A stretch of DNA of 64,000 nt from Zhihengliuella halotolerans (GTDB taxonomy: Bacteria; Actinomycetota; Actinomycetes; Actinomycetales; Micrococcaceae), in the NCBI RefSeq assembly GCF_004217565.1, contig NZ_SHLA01000001.1, positions 3,224,001 to 3,288,000 of the forward strand. Direction: 5' to 3'. The stretch's first letter is position 1; each line of letters opens with the position of its first letter. Shown one piece after another: positions 53,388 to 62,799 of the stretch. The notes below the pieces were generated by a model. That model was not told the origin of the DNA. It did no database searches and saw only the letters and a program-made list of their open reading frames with translations. The position numbers and the translations under genes were made by a program.

Positions 53388-55016
53388 TTAGTAACGGACG
53401 CCGTACGAGTGGATGTTGTTGACCCAGCTCAGCGGCGTCACGGAGATGCCGGCGCTCGGGTTGCGGGCGTGCACGACCTGCCCGTTCCCCATGTAGATGG
53501 CCACGTGGTAGAAGGAGCTGCCGCCATTGGACGTCGAGAACACCAGGTCGCCGCGCTTGAGCTGGCTCAGCGGGACCTTGACGGGCGCGGAGTGGTACTG
53601 CTGCGTCGAGGTGCGCGGCAGCGAGACGCCGCCCTGGCGGAACGCGCCCTGGGTGAACAGGGAGCAGTCGAACTGCCACGGCGGGTTGCCGCCGTAGAGA
53701 TACGTGTAGCGGTCGTCGTTGGCGATGTTGACCGCCCATGAGATGGCCGGCTCGTAGGCGGAGCTGCCGGAACCCGGTGCCGGCGCGGGGGCCGGAGGCG
53801 GAGTCGGTTTCGGAGTCGGCTTCGGTTTCGGTGCGGGAGCCGGCGCCGCAGTCTTCGTCGGCTTGGGCTTGGGGGTCGCCGTCTTGGTCGGGGCCGGCTT
53901 CGGTGCGGCCGTCTTGGTCGGGCTCGGCTTGGGCGTGGCCGTCTTCGTGGGTTTCGGCGCGGCCGTTTTGGTCGGGGCCGGTTTCGGTGTCGCGGTCTGC
54001 GTCGGCGGGGCAACGTCGGGGGAGGGTGCCTGCGTCGGAGCCGGGGTCTTCGTCGGCGTCGGGCGCGTGATCACGCTGGGAGCCGGCTCGCTGTCGGGGA
54101 CCGCCGGCGGAGGGGTCGGCACCGCTGGTGCCTCGGCGGCGGGCTCGGGCACGGCTGCAGGGGCGATCTCGGGGGCCTGCTCGCGGGCCTGCGCAAGCTG
54201 CTGTTCGCGCTCCTCAGCTTCGCGGGCTTCGATGCGCTCGGCCTCTTCGCGGGCCGTCGTCTCGCGGAGCGTGGCCAGCTGGCCGACCAGTTCGTCGCGG
54301 CTGCGTTCCTGCTCGGCCAGGGCGGCCTCGTAGCTGGCCTGCTCGCGTTCGGCCTCGTCGAGCGCGGCCGCGCTGATGCCGGCGGCCTCCTCGGCGGCCT
54401 GCTCGCACGCCGCGGCGTAGTCCTTCCACGCCGACCAGAGGTTCGCGGCCTCGTCGGCCGTGGCCAGCGTGCGGGCGCGGTTGGAGGCGAGCGCGGTCAT
54501 GGTGGACGTCTTGTAGAGGACGTCGTTGGAATCGCTCTGGGTCAGCAGTGCGGAGACGGCGGGATTCACGCCCGCGTTGCGGTAGAGGTCGCCTGCGAGT
54601 TGGCCGACGGCCTCCTGGCTCTCCTCGTAGTACTTCTCGGCGGCCTTCGCGTTCCGGCGGGCGTCCTCGGCGGCGGCATTGCGCTCGGCCAAGACTTCCT
54701 GCGCGGCGGTCGCGGACTCCTGGTCGCTCAGAGCGGCGACTTCGGCCTCGGCGACGCGGTGGCTGGCGTCGAAGATCAGCGACTCGACCCGCTCGACCAT
54801 GGCCTGCAGTGCGGTGGGGTCCTCCTTGGCGGCCTTGACCTCCGCGGTCGTCGGCAGCTTGGCGGCCGCGATGGGCGACGCCGGGAGCGAGGTGCCGAGC
54901 ACCGATGCGAGCTGACCCGTCTGGGGCGATGCGGATGCCGTCGTACCGCTCAGGGATGCGCCCGCGACGAGGGCGAGCGCGCAGAAGGCGACGGGCAAGG
55001 GGTGCCGCTGGGCCAT
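53388..55016 (-). CDS. Secreted NlpC/P60 cell-wall peptidase with coiled coil and KP-rich linker
   Basis: A 542-residue protein. Signal peptide residues 1-30 (ends SASA), then a helical, Ala/Glu-rich coiled coil about 55-270, then a repetitive PKPAPTKTA linker about 320-420 that varies in length among strains, then NlpC/P60. The catalytic Cys is in QFDCSLFTQGA, with His in SSFYHVAIYMG. It cleaves peptidoglycan stem peptides, likely in daughter-cell separation (RipA-like). Convergent with the S9 gene. Confidence 0.92.
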   Translation of the reverse strand: MAQRHPLPVAFCALALVAGASLSGTTASASPQTGQLASVLGTSLPASPIAAAKLPTTAEVKAAKEDPTALQAMVERVESLIFDASHRVAEAEVAALSDQESATAAQEVLAERNAAAEDARRNAKAAEKYYEESQEAVGQLAGDLYRNAGVNPAVSALLTQSDSNDVLYKTSTMTALASNRARTLATADEAANLWSAWKDYAAACEQAAEEAAGISAAALDEAEREQASYEAALAEQERSRDELVGQLATLRETTAREEAERIEAREAEEREQQLAQAREQAPEIAPAAVPEPAAEAPAVPTPPPAVPDSEPAPSVITRPTPTKTPAPTQAPSPDVAPPTQTATPKPAPTKTAAPKPTKTATPKPSPTKTAAPKPAPTKTATPKPKPTKTAAPAPAPKPKPTPKPTPPPAPAPAPGSGSSAYEPAISWAVNIANDDRYTYLYGGNPPWQFDCSLFTQGAFRQGGVSLPRTSTQQYHSAPVKVPLSQLKRGDLVFSTSNGGSSFYHVAIYMGNGQVVHARNPSAGISVTPLSWVNNIHSYGVRY

Positions 55017-55224
55017 GGATGATCCTCACGAATGAGTGCAGATGCGGGTCCGGATCCGTCCCCGGGTTCGGGTTCGGCGGGGCGCACCGCAGTGGCGCAC
55101 CAACTGTGAGAATAGGGCACCGGGGCCCCATGAGCAACAGGATTCACATAAACCCCACTAATCACATTCGTGTCATTCCGGTGGAGGAATATACGACGAT
55201 GTGGCGGCCGGTGCCGCGGCGTCG

Positions 55225-56154
55225 TCAGTCGTGCGTGGGGTGTTCGTGGCTGGAATGCTCCGCGGGCTCGAGCTGGAAGGTGCAGTGTTCGGTGTCGAAG
55301 TGCGTGCCGAGGCACTCGGTGAGGGCGTCGAGCACCTCGTCTGTGCGCTCGGCGGAGAAGTGGGCGGCGTCGAGCACGATATGCGCCGAACACACCGGCA
55401 CGCCCGACGTGATGGTCCACGCGTGCAGGTCGTGTACACCCACGACGCCCTCGACCGAGAGGATGTGCTCGCGGACCGCGTCGAGGTCCACGTGTCGCGG
55501 CGTGGCCTCCAGGAGGACGTCGACGACTTCGCGCATGAGGGACCAGGCGCGCGGCAGGATCATGGCGGCGATCGCCAGGGAGGCGATCGGGTCGGCCAGC
55601 CCGGATCCGGTCAGCGCGATGACAATCGCGGCGGCGATGACCGCGAGCGAGCCGAGCGTGTCGCCGAGGACCTCCAGGTAGGCTCCGCGCAGGTTGAGGC
55701 TCGCTTTGCGGCCGCTGTGCAGGATCGAGAGGCTGATCAGGTTGGCCGTGAGGCCGATGCATGCCGCGATGAGCATGGGTGTGGCGGCGACGTCCGCTGG
55801 TTGCCCGAAGCGGCCGATTGCCTCGATCGTGATGACGACGGCGATGACCACGAGGATCGTCGCGTTGGCCAGCGCGGCGAGCACCTCCGCACGCTGCCAG
55901 CCGAACGTCCGCTTCGACGTGGCTGGGCGCGTCGCGACCCAAGCGGCCAGCAGCGCGATGCTGACGCCCGCGGCGTCGGAGAGCATGTGCCCGGCGTCCG
56001 CCAGCAGCGAGAGGGAACCGGAGATCGCCGCGCCGATCAGCTGGGCGACGACGCCCAGGAGGGTGATGATGACGACGGCAACGAGCTTGCGCCGGTGCCG
56101 GCCCGTCGCCGTGCCCCCAGACAATCCGTGGCTGTGCCCGTGGTCGTGACCCAT
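55225..56154 (-). CDS. Cation diffusion facilitator (zinc-exporter type)
   Basis: A 309-residue CDF-family transporter with six membrane helices. The His-rich N-terminus HDHGHSHG and the metal-site motifs SLLADAGHMLSD (helix 2, HxxxD-like) and GDTLGSLAVI (helix 5) identify the zinc group. The C-terminal cytoplasmic domain and His-rich tail complete it. It would export Zn2+ using protons. Its ATG (56154) touches the zincin stop (TGATG). Confidence 0.9.
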   Translation of the reverse strand: MGHDHGHSHGLSGGTATGRHRRKLVAVVIITLLGVVAQLIGAAISGSLSLLADAGHMLSDAAGVSIALLAAWVATRPATSKRTFGWQRAEVLAALANATILVVIAVVITIEAIGRFGQPADVAATPMLIAACIGLTANLISLSILHSGRKASLNLRGAYLEVLGDTLGSLAVIAAAIVIALTGSGLADPIASLAIAAMILPRAWSLMREVVDVLLEATPRHVDLDAVREHILSVEGVVGVHDLHAWTITSGVPVCSAHIVLDAAHFSAERTDEVLDALTECLGTHFDTEHCTFQLEPAEHSSHEHPTHD

Positions 56155-56525
56155 CAGCCCCACCCGAGCTTGTGCAGGGTCTCGTCGTCGATTCCGAAGT
56201 GGTGCGCGACCTCGTGCACGACCGTGATCGTCACCTCGTCGACGACCTCCTCTTCCGAATCGCACATCTGAAGGATCGGCTCCTGGTAGATGAAGATCCG
56301 ATCGGGCATCGGGACTTCGCCCCAGTCCATGCCGCGCTCGGTGAGCGGGACGCCGTCGTACAGGCCGAGCAGCACGGTGTCGGGGTCCTCGCCGGGTCCG
56401 GGTTCGTAGCGGTTCTCGATGAAGACGACGACGTTGTCCATGACGTCGCGCAGGCGCTCGGGGATCTCATCCAGGGCTCGCGTGACGGCGTCTTCGAACG
56501 CATCGTCGTCCATCGTGAAGGGCAT
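56154..56525 (-). CDS. Small zincin-type metallopeptidase-family protein
   Basis: A 123-residue minimal metallopeptidase (DUF1025/zincin family). The zinc site is HEVAHHFG with a downstream Asp/Glu-rich tail, the whole active-site helix of such proteins. Peptidase activity of the family is not well established. It is linked to the CDF exporter. Confidence 0.82.
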   Translation of the reverse strand: MPFTMDDDAFEDAVTRALDEIPERLRDVMDNVVVFIENRYEPGPGEDPDTVLLGLYDGVPLTERGMDWGEVPMPDRIFIYQEPILQMCDSEEEVVDEVTITVVHEVAHHFGIDDETLHKLGWG

Positions 56526-56658
56526 GGCTCGACTCTAGCTTTTCGTGGCGTTCTCCGGCATCTCCGTCGGCTCCGGGAGCCGGTTTGGTGTTGCGCGCGG
56601 CCGTGCACTATAGTTTTACTGGTTCGCTGCACGGCTACTGCCGCGCGGTGGATTGAAG

Positions 56659-56731
<73 letters not shown>

Positions 56732-56828
56732 CTGAGATCTAGATCACGCTGAGCCGATTTGCGAAGGCAAAATCGACTCTGGTAGGGTTTAGATCTTGTG
56801 AGCGGAGGTCCTCTTCGCAAACAACACT

Positions 56829-56902
56829 GGCCCTGTAGCGCAGTTGGTTAGCGCGCCGCCCTGTCACGGCGGAGGTCGCGGGTTCAAGTCCCGTCAGGGT
56901 CG
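56829..56902 (+). tRNA. tRNA-Asp (anticodon GTC)
   Basis: Acceptor GGCCCTG/CAGGGTC, anticodon GTC at 56863-56865 in loop CTGTCAC, T-loop TTCAAGT, discriminator G. CCA is not encoded. Confidence 0.95.
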
Positions 56903-56953
56903 CTGAGATGTTCCGGCAACGGAAGATCGCGGTGATCATCAGTGATGATGCCA

Positions 56954-57029
56954 GGCTCTGTAGCTCAGTTGGTAGAGCGTTCGACTGAAAATCGAAAGGT
57001 CACCGGATCGACGCCGGTCGGAGCCACCA
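56954..57029 (+). tRNA. tRNA-Phe (anticodon GAA)
   Basis: Acceptor GGCTCTG/CGGAGCC with encoded CCA, anticodon GAA at 56987-56989 in loop CTGAAAA with stem TTCGA/TCGAA. The T-loop reads ATCGACG (57007-57013) instead of TTCGANN, so the usually invariant T54 is A. All stems are otherwise intact, so I call it functional. Confidence 0.93.
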
Positions 57030-57035
57030 GCTAGA

Positions 57036-57068
57036 AAAGCCCCCGGAAGGAATCCTTCCGGGGGCTTT
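57036..57068. terminator. Strong terminator after the tRNA cluster
   Basis: A perfect 15-bp stem, AAAGCCCCCGGAAGG (57036-57050) and CCTTCCGGGGGCTTT (57054-57068), loop AAT, with A and T runs at both ends, so it can stop transcription from both sides. Confidence 0.95.
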
Positions 57069-57132
57069 CTCGTGCCCGCGTGAATCGGCGGCGCCCCGGG
57101 CGATTCTCATCGAGGGGGCGCCGCCGTCGGTC

Positions 57133-60100
57133 TCAGTTGCCGCCGGGACGTCCGTACTTGCCGGAGTTGCCGATCTCGAACTCCACCCGGTACTCCGTCT
57201 GCGAGCCGTCAGTCGCCGTCACCGTGACGAAGGCCGTTCGCCCCGGCAGCTCGGCCTGTACGACGTCGACCTGCGCGTCCTGATCCGTCGGGGCGGCGGA
57301 GAGTGCGGGGAACTTGTTCCCTCGCGCACCGTGCCTGCTGCCTGTCGCGATCTGGTAGGTGGTGGTCTCCGGGGTGAAGCCTGCGACGTCGACGCCGCCG
57401 AGCATCAGCCGTCCCACCGTGGAGACGTCGGAGGTCCCGGCGGTTACCGCCTCGATCTCCACCTCGGCCACCACCATGTGCGTTTCGGGCTGCGCGTCGA
57501 GCACTACGCGCACTTGATCAGCGGCGAGTCCGCCGGTCTCAACCGCGACCACGGGTGCAGACCCGTCGTCGGTGATCACTTCGATGTCGGGGGATGCTGT
57601 CCAGTCGCCGCCGTCGGCCCGTGTTTCGACGCGCAGTGACTCGGCCCAGGACTCGTGCGAGCCGTCCCGCCAGAAGTGCACCGTCACGGACTCGACGGCG
57701 GTCCTCGCGGCGAGATCGTACGTCAGGACGTCTTGGGGGTTCTTGGCGCCGGAGACCCAGTTGGACCAGGCTTTGTCGCCGGTGTCGCCGTTGACGGTGT
57801 CGGCCGCGTAGTAGCCGGGCTCGGTGAACGTGGCGGCTGCGGTCGCCTGCGGGGCCACGTTGGCCGTCGATGGCTCCGTCACGATCACGGTGGCCGTGGC
57901 CGGCAGCGGTTTCGCGTCCGGATCGTTGGATTCAGCCAGTCCCTCCACCGTGACGGTGCCGGGTGACGCGAGCACCTCGTCCGTTAGCGTCTCATCATCC
58001 CAAGTCACGGGCGTATCGAAGCGCTCGGCACCTCTGTCGACTTGAGCCGGCACGGTCTCGGGCAGCTTGTCCGCAACCGTTCGGGCGGAGACGCCGGCCC
58101 ATGTAGTCACTGAGACCGGGTCGACGGCGGAGAACGTGCCGATGGCGATGGTCAGCTCCGCGTCGTCGAACGAGTTGCCGAAGATGTCCGTTCCGGTGCC
58201 GGTCACGGTGACCGTCCCCTCTTCGCCCCAATCAACCTTCTCGACGTCCCAGCTGACGTCAGCCGGCACGCCGGGTCCATGCGCGTACCGCGGAATCACT
58301 GTCTTCGGCAGGTCTGCGGCGGCTCCCGGCAGGGTCTGCACCGCTGATGCTTCAACGCCCAGCAACTCGGTGCTGCGCACACTCCAGAGCTGGTTCGCGC
58401 GGTTGGTCGCCGTCCAGGTGCCTACGGCCGCACCCGACGCCGAGGACTCGCCGTCGACGTCGAGTGAACGGGCGTTCGCGACGTTGACCAGAGACCAGTC
58501 CGAACCGGTGGTCGTGGTCGGAATCCATTGGAGGCTCTCGTCGTCCGTGGCAGTTTCTGCCGGGTCCGCGCCGCCAAGGGGTACCAACCGGGTCGCGCCG
58601 TCGTCCGCGACGCCAAGTGCGCGCCCGCGCCCGTGCCCGTCGACCAGCGCGAGGCGTTCGCGATGGGTGTGCCCGTCACTCAGGCGGACGGCCGTCCACG
58701 TCTGCGCCGATGCCTCGTCGCGGGTCCGGGCGGCTGGCTCGATCGTTGTCGCGACGCTCGCGCCGTCAGGCCCCGAAGTCAGGGCCTTGCCGGAGGCCTC
58801 GCCGACCAGCTGGTATCGGGCGCCGTCGACCACGGGAGCCGCGTCTGCGGCCACCCCCGACACTCCGGACACCTGCAAGGTGGTGACGGATTTCGCGGGC
58901 AGGGTCAGCGTTGCCGTGCCCGTGGCGGCGTCGACGGGCTCGCCCTCGACCAGAGCGTTCGCCGTCGGGTCCTCCGCGGGCGACTCGGTGGTGACCACGG
59001 GGGTGACGTTTGCGTCGTCGGACACGTCGCCGAAGGCGCTCAGGTCCACGGTGACCGTCGCTGCGGCGTCCGACTCGTTGACGTGCACCAGGTCGACGCC
59101 GTCGCCGCTCGCGTTGAGCGCGGCGGTCGTGTTGTCGTCGCCGGCGGGCACGAAGCGGTCGCCGGGCTCGATGAAGTGGGTGAAGTTCCGGACCGTGTTG
59201 AACTTGGAGTTCGTCAGGACTGCGCAGGAGGGGTCGGCCTCGCCGTCGGCGATGCGGCGGGCCGAGTCGCCGTTCTCGTCGCAGTCGAAGTCCACTAGGA
59301 CGCTACCCCAGTTGCTGTCCTCCACCTTCTCCATGTTGTAGAGGTCCTCGACCGGCTGCCAGAACACCCACGCCTCGGGCTCGAGCTCGCGCATGTCGTC
59401 GACGATCCGGCCCGCCATGCCGAGCCCGTTCGCGATATTCGTAAGGTTGTGTCCGGTCGCGTCCCAGCTGCCTTCGACCTCGCTCATCCACAGCGGTTTG
59501 TCAGCGGTCTTGGCGATGTCACGCACGACGACCCGGTCGCCCGTCCCGTAGGTGTGCACATTGAGCTGTTCGACGGCGTCCCGTGCCGCGGGACCGTACG
59601 CGTTCCAGTTCGTCACGAACCGGGAGGGGTTGGTCTCGTCCATCGCCGAGATCGCGACGTCGGTCTCCGTCTGCGGTGCGTCGAGCCGCTCCGCGAGTGC
59701 TTCGATCACGCGTTCCTGGACTTCGGGCCCGATGTGCGCGCCCTCCTGCCGGCTGGCGGTGGTCGGCCAGCCGTCCGCGCCCAGGCGCGTAGCCCAGTAG
59801 TCCGTGTTGGGTTCGTTGAACGGATCCAGCGTGGCGAAGTCGATCCCGTGTTCGGCCTCGACGTGGTCCACGACCTCTGTCAGGTAGCCGACGAAGTCGT
59901 TGATGTCCTCCTCGGCGAGCTGCTCCGTGTTGCCATTGTCGATGCCTCCGGAGACGAAGCCGCTCTCGGTGAGGAAGTAGGGAGGCGAGTTGCTGAAGGC
60001 CTCCCACACCATGTCGTCGCGCTCGGCGGCGAGGGCGTCGAGCCACCAGCGCTGGGATTCGTCCGCGTCGAAGTTGTACGCCTCGGGATCGTCCGGGTCC

Positions 60101-60549
60101 CAGGCCTCCGCGTAGGCTTCGCGGTCCGCGTACTCGGCGGTGACGCCGTCGTCCGCGGCGTAGTCCGGGTTCCACCAGCCCTCCACCGCACCTCCCGGCC
60201 GCAGATAGGCCGGAACGTCTGTCGCGTTGCCGCCGCCGATGTTGTAACGGGCGATGTTCAGGTTGAGCCCTTCGGGGCCGAAGACCTTGTCGAACAGGTC
60301 GCGCCGGACGTCTTCCGGGTATCCGCCGGTGGCGTTGGCGAACCAGACGAGGCTGGTGCCCCAGCCCCTGAATTCGGGGCCCTGGTAGGCGGGATTCGGC
60401 TTCAGGACGGTGTCCGCCGTGCCGGTGATCATGCTGGAGGCGGCGGCGGGTTCAGCGGGAGTCGGCGCCGCGAAGGCGGCTGGTGCTCCCGCGGCGAGTG
60501 CGAGGGTGGCCAGCCCCGCGAGGGCGGCTCGGGCGCGGTGTGATGTCAC
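57133..60549 (-). CDS. Large secreted GH30 endo-beta-1,6-galactanase-like enzyme
   Basis: A 1138-residue secreted protein. Signal peptide residues 1-28 (AAFA), GH30 TIM barrel about 50-480 with acid/base Glu246 in DPFNEPN and nucleophile Glu357 in LWMSEVEGSW, then a beta-sandwich, a ricin-like lectin region about 610-745, Ig-like/Big_4 repeats, and a C-terminal F5/8-type CBM32-like domain followed by a short Cadherin-like end. Related enzymes cut beta-1,6-galactan side chains of plant arabinogalactan. GTG 60549 is used because it gives a signal peptide; an upstream frame overlaps the LacI operator. Confidence 0.82.
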   Translation of the reverse strand: MTSHRARAALAGLATLALAAGAPAAFAAPTPAEPAAASSMITGTADTVLKPNPAYQGPEFRGWGTSLVWFANATGGYPEDVRRDLFDKVFGPEGLNLNIARYNIGGGNATDVPAYLRPGGAVEGWWNPDYAADDGVTAEYADREAYAEAWDPDDPEAYNFDADESQRWWLDALAAERDDMVWEAFSNSPPYFLTESGFVSGGIDNGNTEQLAEEDINDFVGYLTEVVDHVEAEHGIDFATLDPFNEPNTDYWATRLGADGWPTTASRQEGAHIGPEVQERVIEALAERLDAPQTETDVAISAMDETNPSRFVTNWNAYGPAARDAVEQLNVHTYGTGDRVVVRDIAKTADKPLWMSEVEGSWDATGHNLTNIANGLGMAGRIVDDMRELEPEAWVFWQPVEDLYNMEKVEDSNWGSVLVDFDCDENGDSARRIADGEADPSCAVLTNSKFNTVRNFTHFIEPGDRFVPAGDDNTTAALNASGDGVDLVHVNESDAAATVTVDLSAFGDVSDDANVTPVVTTESPAEDPTANALVEGEPVDAATGTATLTLPAKSVTTLQVSGVSGVAADAAPVVDGARYQLVGEASGKALTSGPDGASVATTIEPAARTRDEASAQTWTAVRLSDGHTHRERLALVDGHGRGRALGVADDGATRLVPLGGADPAETATDDESLQWIPTTTTGSDWSLVNVANARSLDVDGESSASGAAVGTWTATNRANQLWSVRSTELLGVEASAVQTLPGAAADLPKTVIPRYAHGPGVPADVSWDVEKVDWGEEGTVTVTGTGTDIFGNSFDDAELTIAIGTFSAVDPVSVTTWAGVSARTVADKLPETVPAQVDRGAERFDTPVTWDDETLTDEVLASPGTVTVEGLAESNDPDAKPLPATATVIVTEPSTANVAPQATAAATFTEPGYYAADTVNGDTGDKAWSNWVSGAKNPQDVLTYDLAARTAVESVTVHFWRDGSHESWAESLRVETRADGGDWTASPDIEVITDDGSAPVVAVETGGLAADQVRVVLDAQPETHMVVAEVEIEAVTAGTSDVSTVGRLMLGGVDVAGFTPETTTYQIATGSRHGARGNKFPALSAAPTDQDAQVDVVQAELPGRTAFVTVTATDGSQTEYRVEFEIGNSGKYGRPGGN

Positions 60550-60606
60550 AGGTCGGGGCCTTTCGGAGAGGTCGGAAGGGGTGTGCTGCGGGTCACATCC
60601 CGAAGG

Positions 60607-60622
60607 ATGTTTACGCAAACAT
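60607..60622. promoter_or_regulatory. LacI-type operator upstream of the GH30 gene
   Basis: ATGTTTACGCAAACAT is a 16-bp near-palindrome (one asymmetric pair) in the promoter of the leftward GH30 gene. It differs by one base from the perfect site at 61771-61786, so the same LacI protein should bind both. Confidence 0.75.
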
Positions 60623-60679
60623 AGCGGCTCGTCGAAGACCTGTGAAGACCCGGCGGCGGGGGAGTCGGTGTCGAGGACG

Positions 60680-61714
60680 TCAGTCCCGCGGCGGGGCCGT
60701 GCTCTCGCGGAGGACCAGGCGGGTGGGCACCAGCGAGGTGCCCGGCGGGTGCTCGCCCGTGCGCAGGTGGTCGAGTACGCGCTGCACGCAGCGGCGGCCG
60801 ACCTCGGCGAAGTCCTGATGCACGGTGGTCAGGGGGGGCGAGTACGAGGCGGAGTCCGCGGTGTCGTCGAAGCCCACGACGCTCACGTCGCGCGGCACGT
60901 CTCGCCCGGCCTCGCGCAGGGCGCGGTAGAGGCCCAGCGCCATCTGGTCGTTGGCGCAGAAGACGGCCGTGCAGTCGGCGCGCCGGGCGAGCTCCTGCCC
61001 GGCGGTGTATCCGGATTCGCCGCTCCAGTCCCCGCGGAGCGGTCCGGGGACCTCGCGGCCGGCCGCCTCGAGGGTCTCCCGCCACGCCCTCGTCCGCCGT
61101 TCCGCGGCGAATGAATCCTCCGGGCCGGCCAGATGCCAGACGGTCCGGTGGCCCAGGTCCAGCAGGTGCCGAGTCGCGCGCTGCGCACCGTCGGCCTGAT
61201 CGGTGTCCACCACCGTGTAGGCGTCACCCGCGTCGGAATCGACGACGACGACGGTCGGAACGCCGCGCGGCAGCGTCACCTTGGCTCGATCCAGAAGGTG
61301 GACCTCCATGATGGCGATGACTGCGTCGACGGCGAGCTCCTCGAGCCGCGTGAACGCCTTCTCGACGCCGCCGTGGGTCGGGGGCCCGACCGGGATGAGG
61401 GTGACCGCGTATCCGGCCTCGGCCGCGGAGGTGGAGATGGCCTCGATGGTCCGGAAGTTCCCCATCGGGGCGAGGGAGAAGGTGATGACGCCGATCGTGC
61501 GGAAGGAGCCGAGCTTGAGCGCCCGGGCCGCACTGTTGGGCCGGTAGCCCAATTCGTCCATGGCCGCGAGGACGGCAGTGCGGGTTTGCGGCAGAACGCC
61601 CTCGTAGCCGTTGGAGACCCGGGATACCGTCTGCGATGAGACGCCCGCGAGCTGCGCCACGTCGGCCATGGAGACGTGGCGATTCCGGCGGTTTGCAGGG
61701 GGTCCCGAAGTCAT
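60680..61714 (-). CDS. LacI-family sugar-responsive repressor
   Basis: A 344-residue LacI regulator. The N-terminal helix-turn-helix reads SMADVAQLAGVSSQTVSRVSNG (about residues 15-36), the hinge follows, and the periplasmic-binding-fold effector domain (about 75-335) completes it, with FCANDQMALGLYRA and VSVVGFDD typical. It sits between the GH30 gene and the sugar importer, and operators lie ahead of both. The effector is probably a galacto-oligosaccharide; this is inferred from the GH30 gene. Confidence 0.92.
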   Translation of the reverse strand: MTSGPPANRRNRHVSMADVAQLAGVSSQTVSRVSNGYEGVLPQTRTAVLAAMDELGYRPNSAARALKLGSFRTIGVITFSLAPMGNFRTIEAISTSAAEAGYAVTLIPVGPPTHGGVEKAFTRLEELAVDAVIAIMEVHLLDRAKVTLPRGVPTVVVVDSDAGDAYTVVDTDQADGAQRATRHLLDLGHRTVWHLAGPEDSFAAERRTRAWRETLEAAGREVPGPLRGDWSGESGYTAGQELARRADCTAVFCANDQMALGLYRALREAGRDVPRDVSVVGFDDTADSASYSPPLTTVHQDFAEVGRRCVQRVLDHLRTGEHPPGTSLVPTRLVLRESTAPPRD

Positions 61715-61770
61715 GGGCTCCAGCGTACCCGGGGTGGAAAACAGTTGCGCAGGTCACATCCATGCGTATG

Positions 61771-61786
61771 ATGTTTACGTAAACAT
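61771..61786. promoter_or_regulatory. Perfect LacI-type operator in the importer promoter
   Basis: ATGTTTACGTAAACAT is a perfect 16-bp palindrome between the LacI gene (start 61714) and the first permease gene (start 61844). It could control both divergent promoters. Compare the near-copy at 60607. Confidence 0.85.
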
Positions 61787-61843
61787 GCGTCTCGGTCTTC
61801 GGTCGAGGCGAACTCCCGCTCCAGAATCCGAAAGGACCACGGC

Positions 61844-62797
61844 TTGAGCGCGACATCAACACAGGAACCCGTCGACACGGTGCCTCCCGGCTCTCCGACT
61901 TCGGATCCCGGTGCGCTTCCGCGGGCCAGGGCCACCAGAGGGCGCTGGACCGGGTGGTGGTTTCTCGGCCCGTTCATGCTGGTCTTCGTCCTGGTCTTCA
62001 TCGCGCCGGTCGTCTACTCCGTGTACCTGAGTCTTTTCCACACGCAGATGGTCGGCGGGACCACGTTCGTCGGGTTCGACAACTACGCCCGGGCGTTCAC
62101 CGACGGCGCGTTCTGGGCGGGGCTGATCCGCGTCGGCCTGTTCCTGCTTATCCAGGTGCCGATCATGCTCGCGATCTCCCTGCTCGTGGCGCTCGCGGTC
62201 GACAGCGGACGCCTCTATGGCCGCGACTTCTTCCGTATTTCGATCTTCATGCCCTACGCGGTGCCGGCGGTGGTCGCCAGCCTGATGTGGGGATTCATGT
62301 ACGGCACCCGCTTCGGGCTCGTGGGCAACCTGAACGACTTCTTCGGCTGGAACCTGCCGAACCTGCTGAGCCCCGATCTCGTGCTGCTGTCGATCGGCAA
62401 CATCGTGACGTGGGAGTTCGTCGGCTACAACATGCTCATCTTCTACGCGGCGCTGCGCGTCGTCCCGGCCTCGCTCTACGAGGCGGCGGCCATCGACGGC
62501 GCGGGCCAGTGGCGGGTCGTCGCGGCGATCAAGATCCCCGCCATCCGCGGCGCCCTCGTCGTGGCGACGATCTTCTCCATCATCGGCAGCTTCCAGCTGT
62601 TCAACGAGCCGGCCATCCTGCAGTCGCTGGCCCCGAACGCGATCTCGTCGTCGTTCACTCCCAATCTCTACGCCTACTCGCTGTCCTTCGCGGGGCAGCA
62701 GCAGAACTACTCGGCCACGATCGCGATCATCATGGGCGTCGTCACGATGATCGTCGCCTACGTGGTCCAGCTGCGCGGCATGAACAAGGAGGCCTGA
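61844..62797 (+). CDS. Sugar ABC permease, MalF/UgpA type
   Basis: A 317-residue CUT1-family permease with about six helices after a hydrophilic 35-residue N-terminus. The EAA loop YEAAAIDGAGQWRVVAAIKIPAI marks the ATPase-docking site. TTG 61844 is the start because AAAGGA lies 7 bases upstream; no ATG is near. Coupled with the next permease by close spacing (2 bases). The operon lacks its own ATPase, as is usual with the shared MsmK-type protein. Confidence 0.88.
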   Translation: MSATSTQEPVDTVPPGSPTSDPGALPRARATRGRWTGWWFLGPFMLVFVLVFIAPVVYSVYLSLFHTQMVGGTTFVGFDNYARAFTDGAFWAGLIRVGLFLLIQVPIMLAISLLVALAVDSGRLYGRDFFRISIFMPYAVPAVVASLMWGFMYGTRFGLVGNLNDFFGWNLPNLLSPDLVLLSIGNIVTWEFVGYNMLIFYAALRVVPASLYEAAAIDGAGQWRVVAAIKIPAIRGALVVATIFSIIGSFQLFNEPAILQSLAPNAISSSFTPNLYAYSLSFAGQQQNYSATIAIIMGVVTMIVAYVVQLRGMNKEA

Positions 62798-62799
62798 TC

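Noticed and set aside
55017-55224. Possible c-di-AMP (ydaO) riboswitch upstream of the NlpC/P60 gene
   Set aside because: CCGAACCCGAACCCGGGGACGG looks like parts of the motif, but the expected later GGGGTGAAT element and paired stems are not visible.
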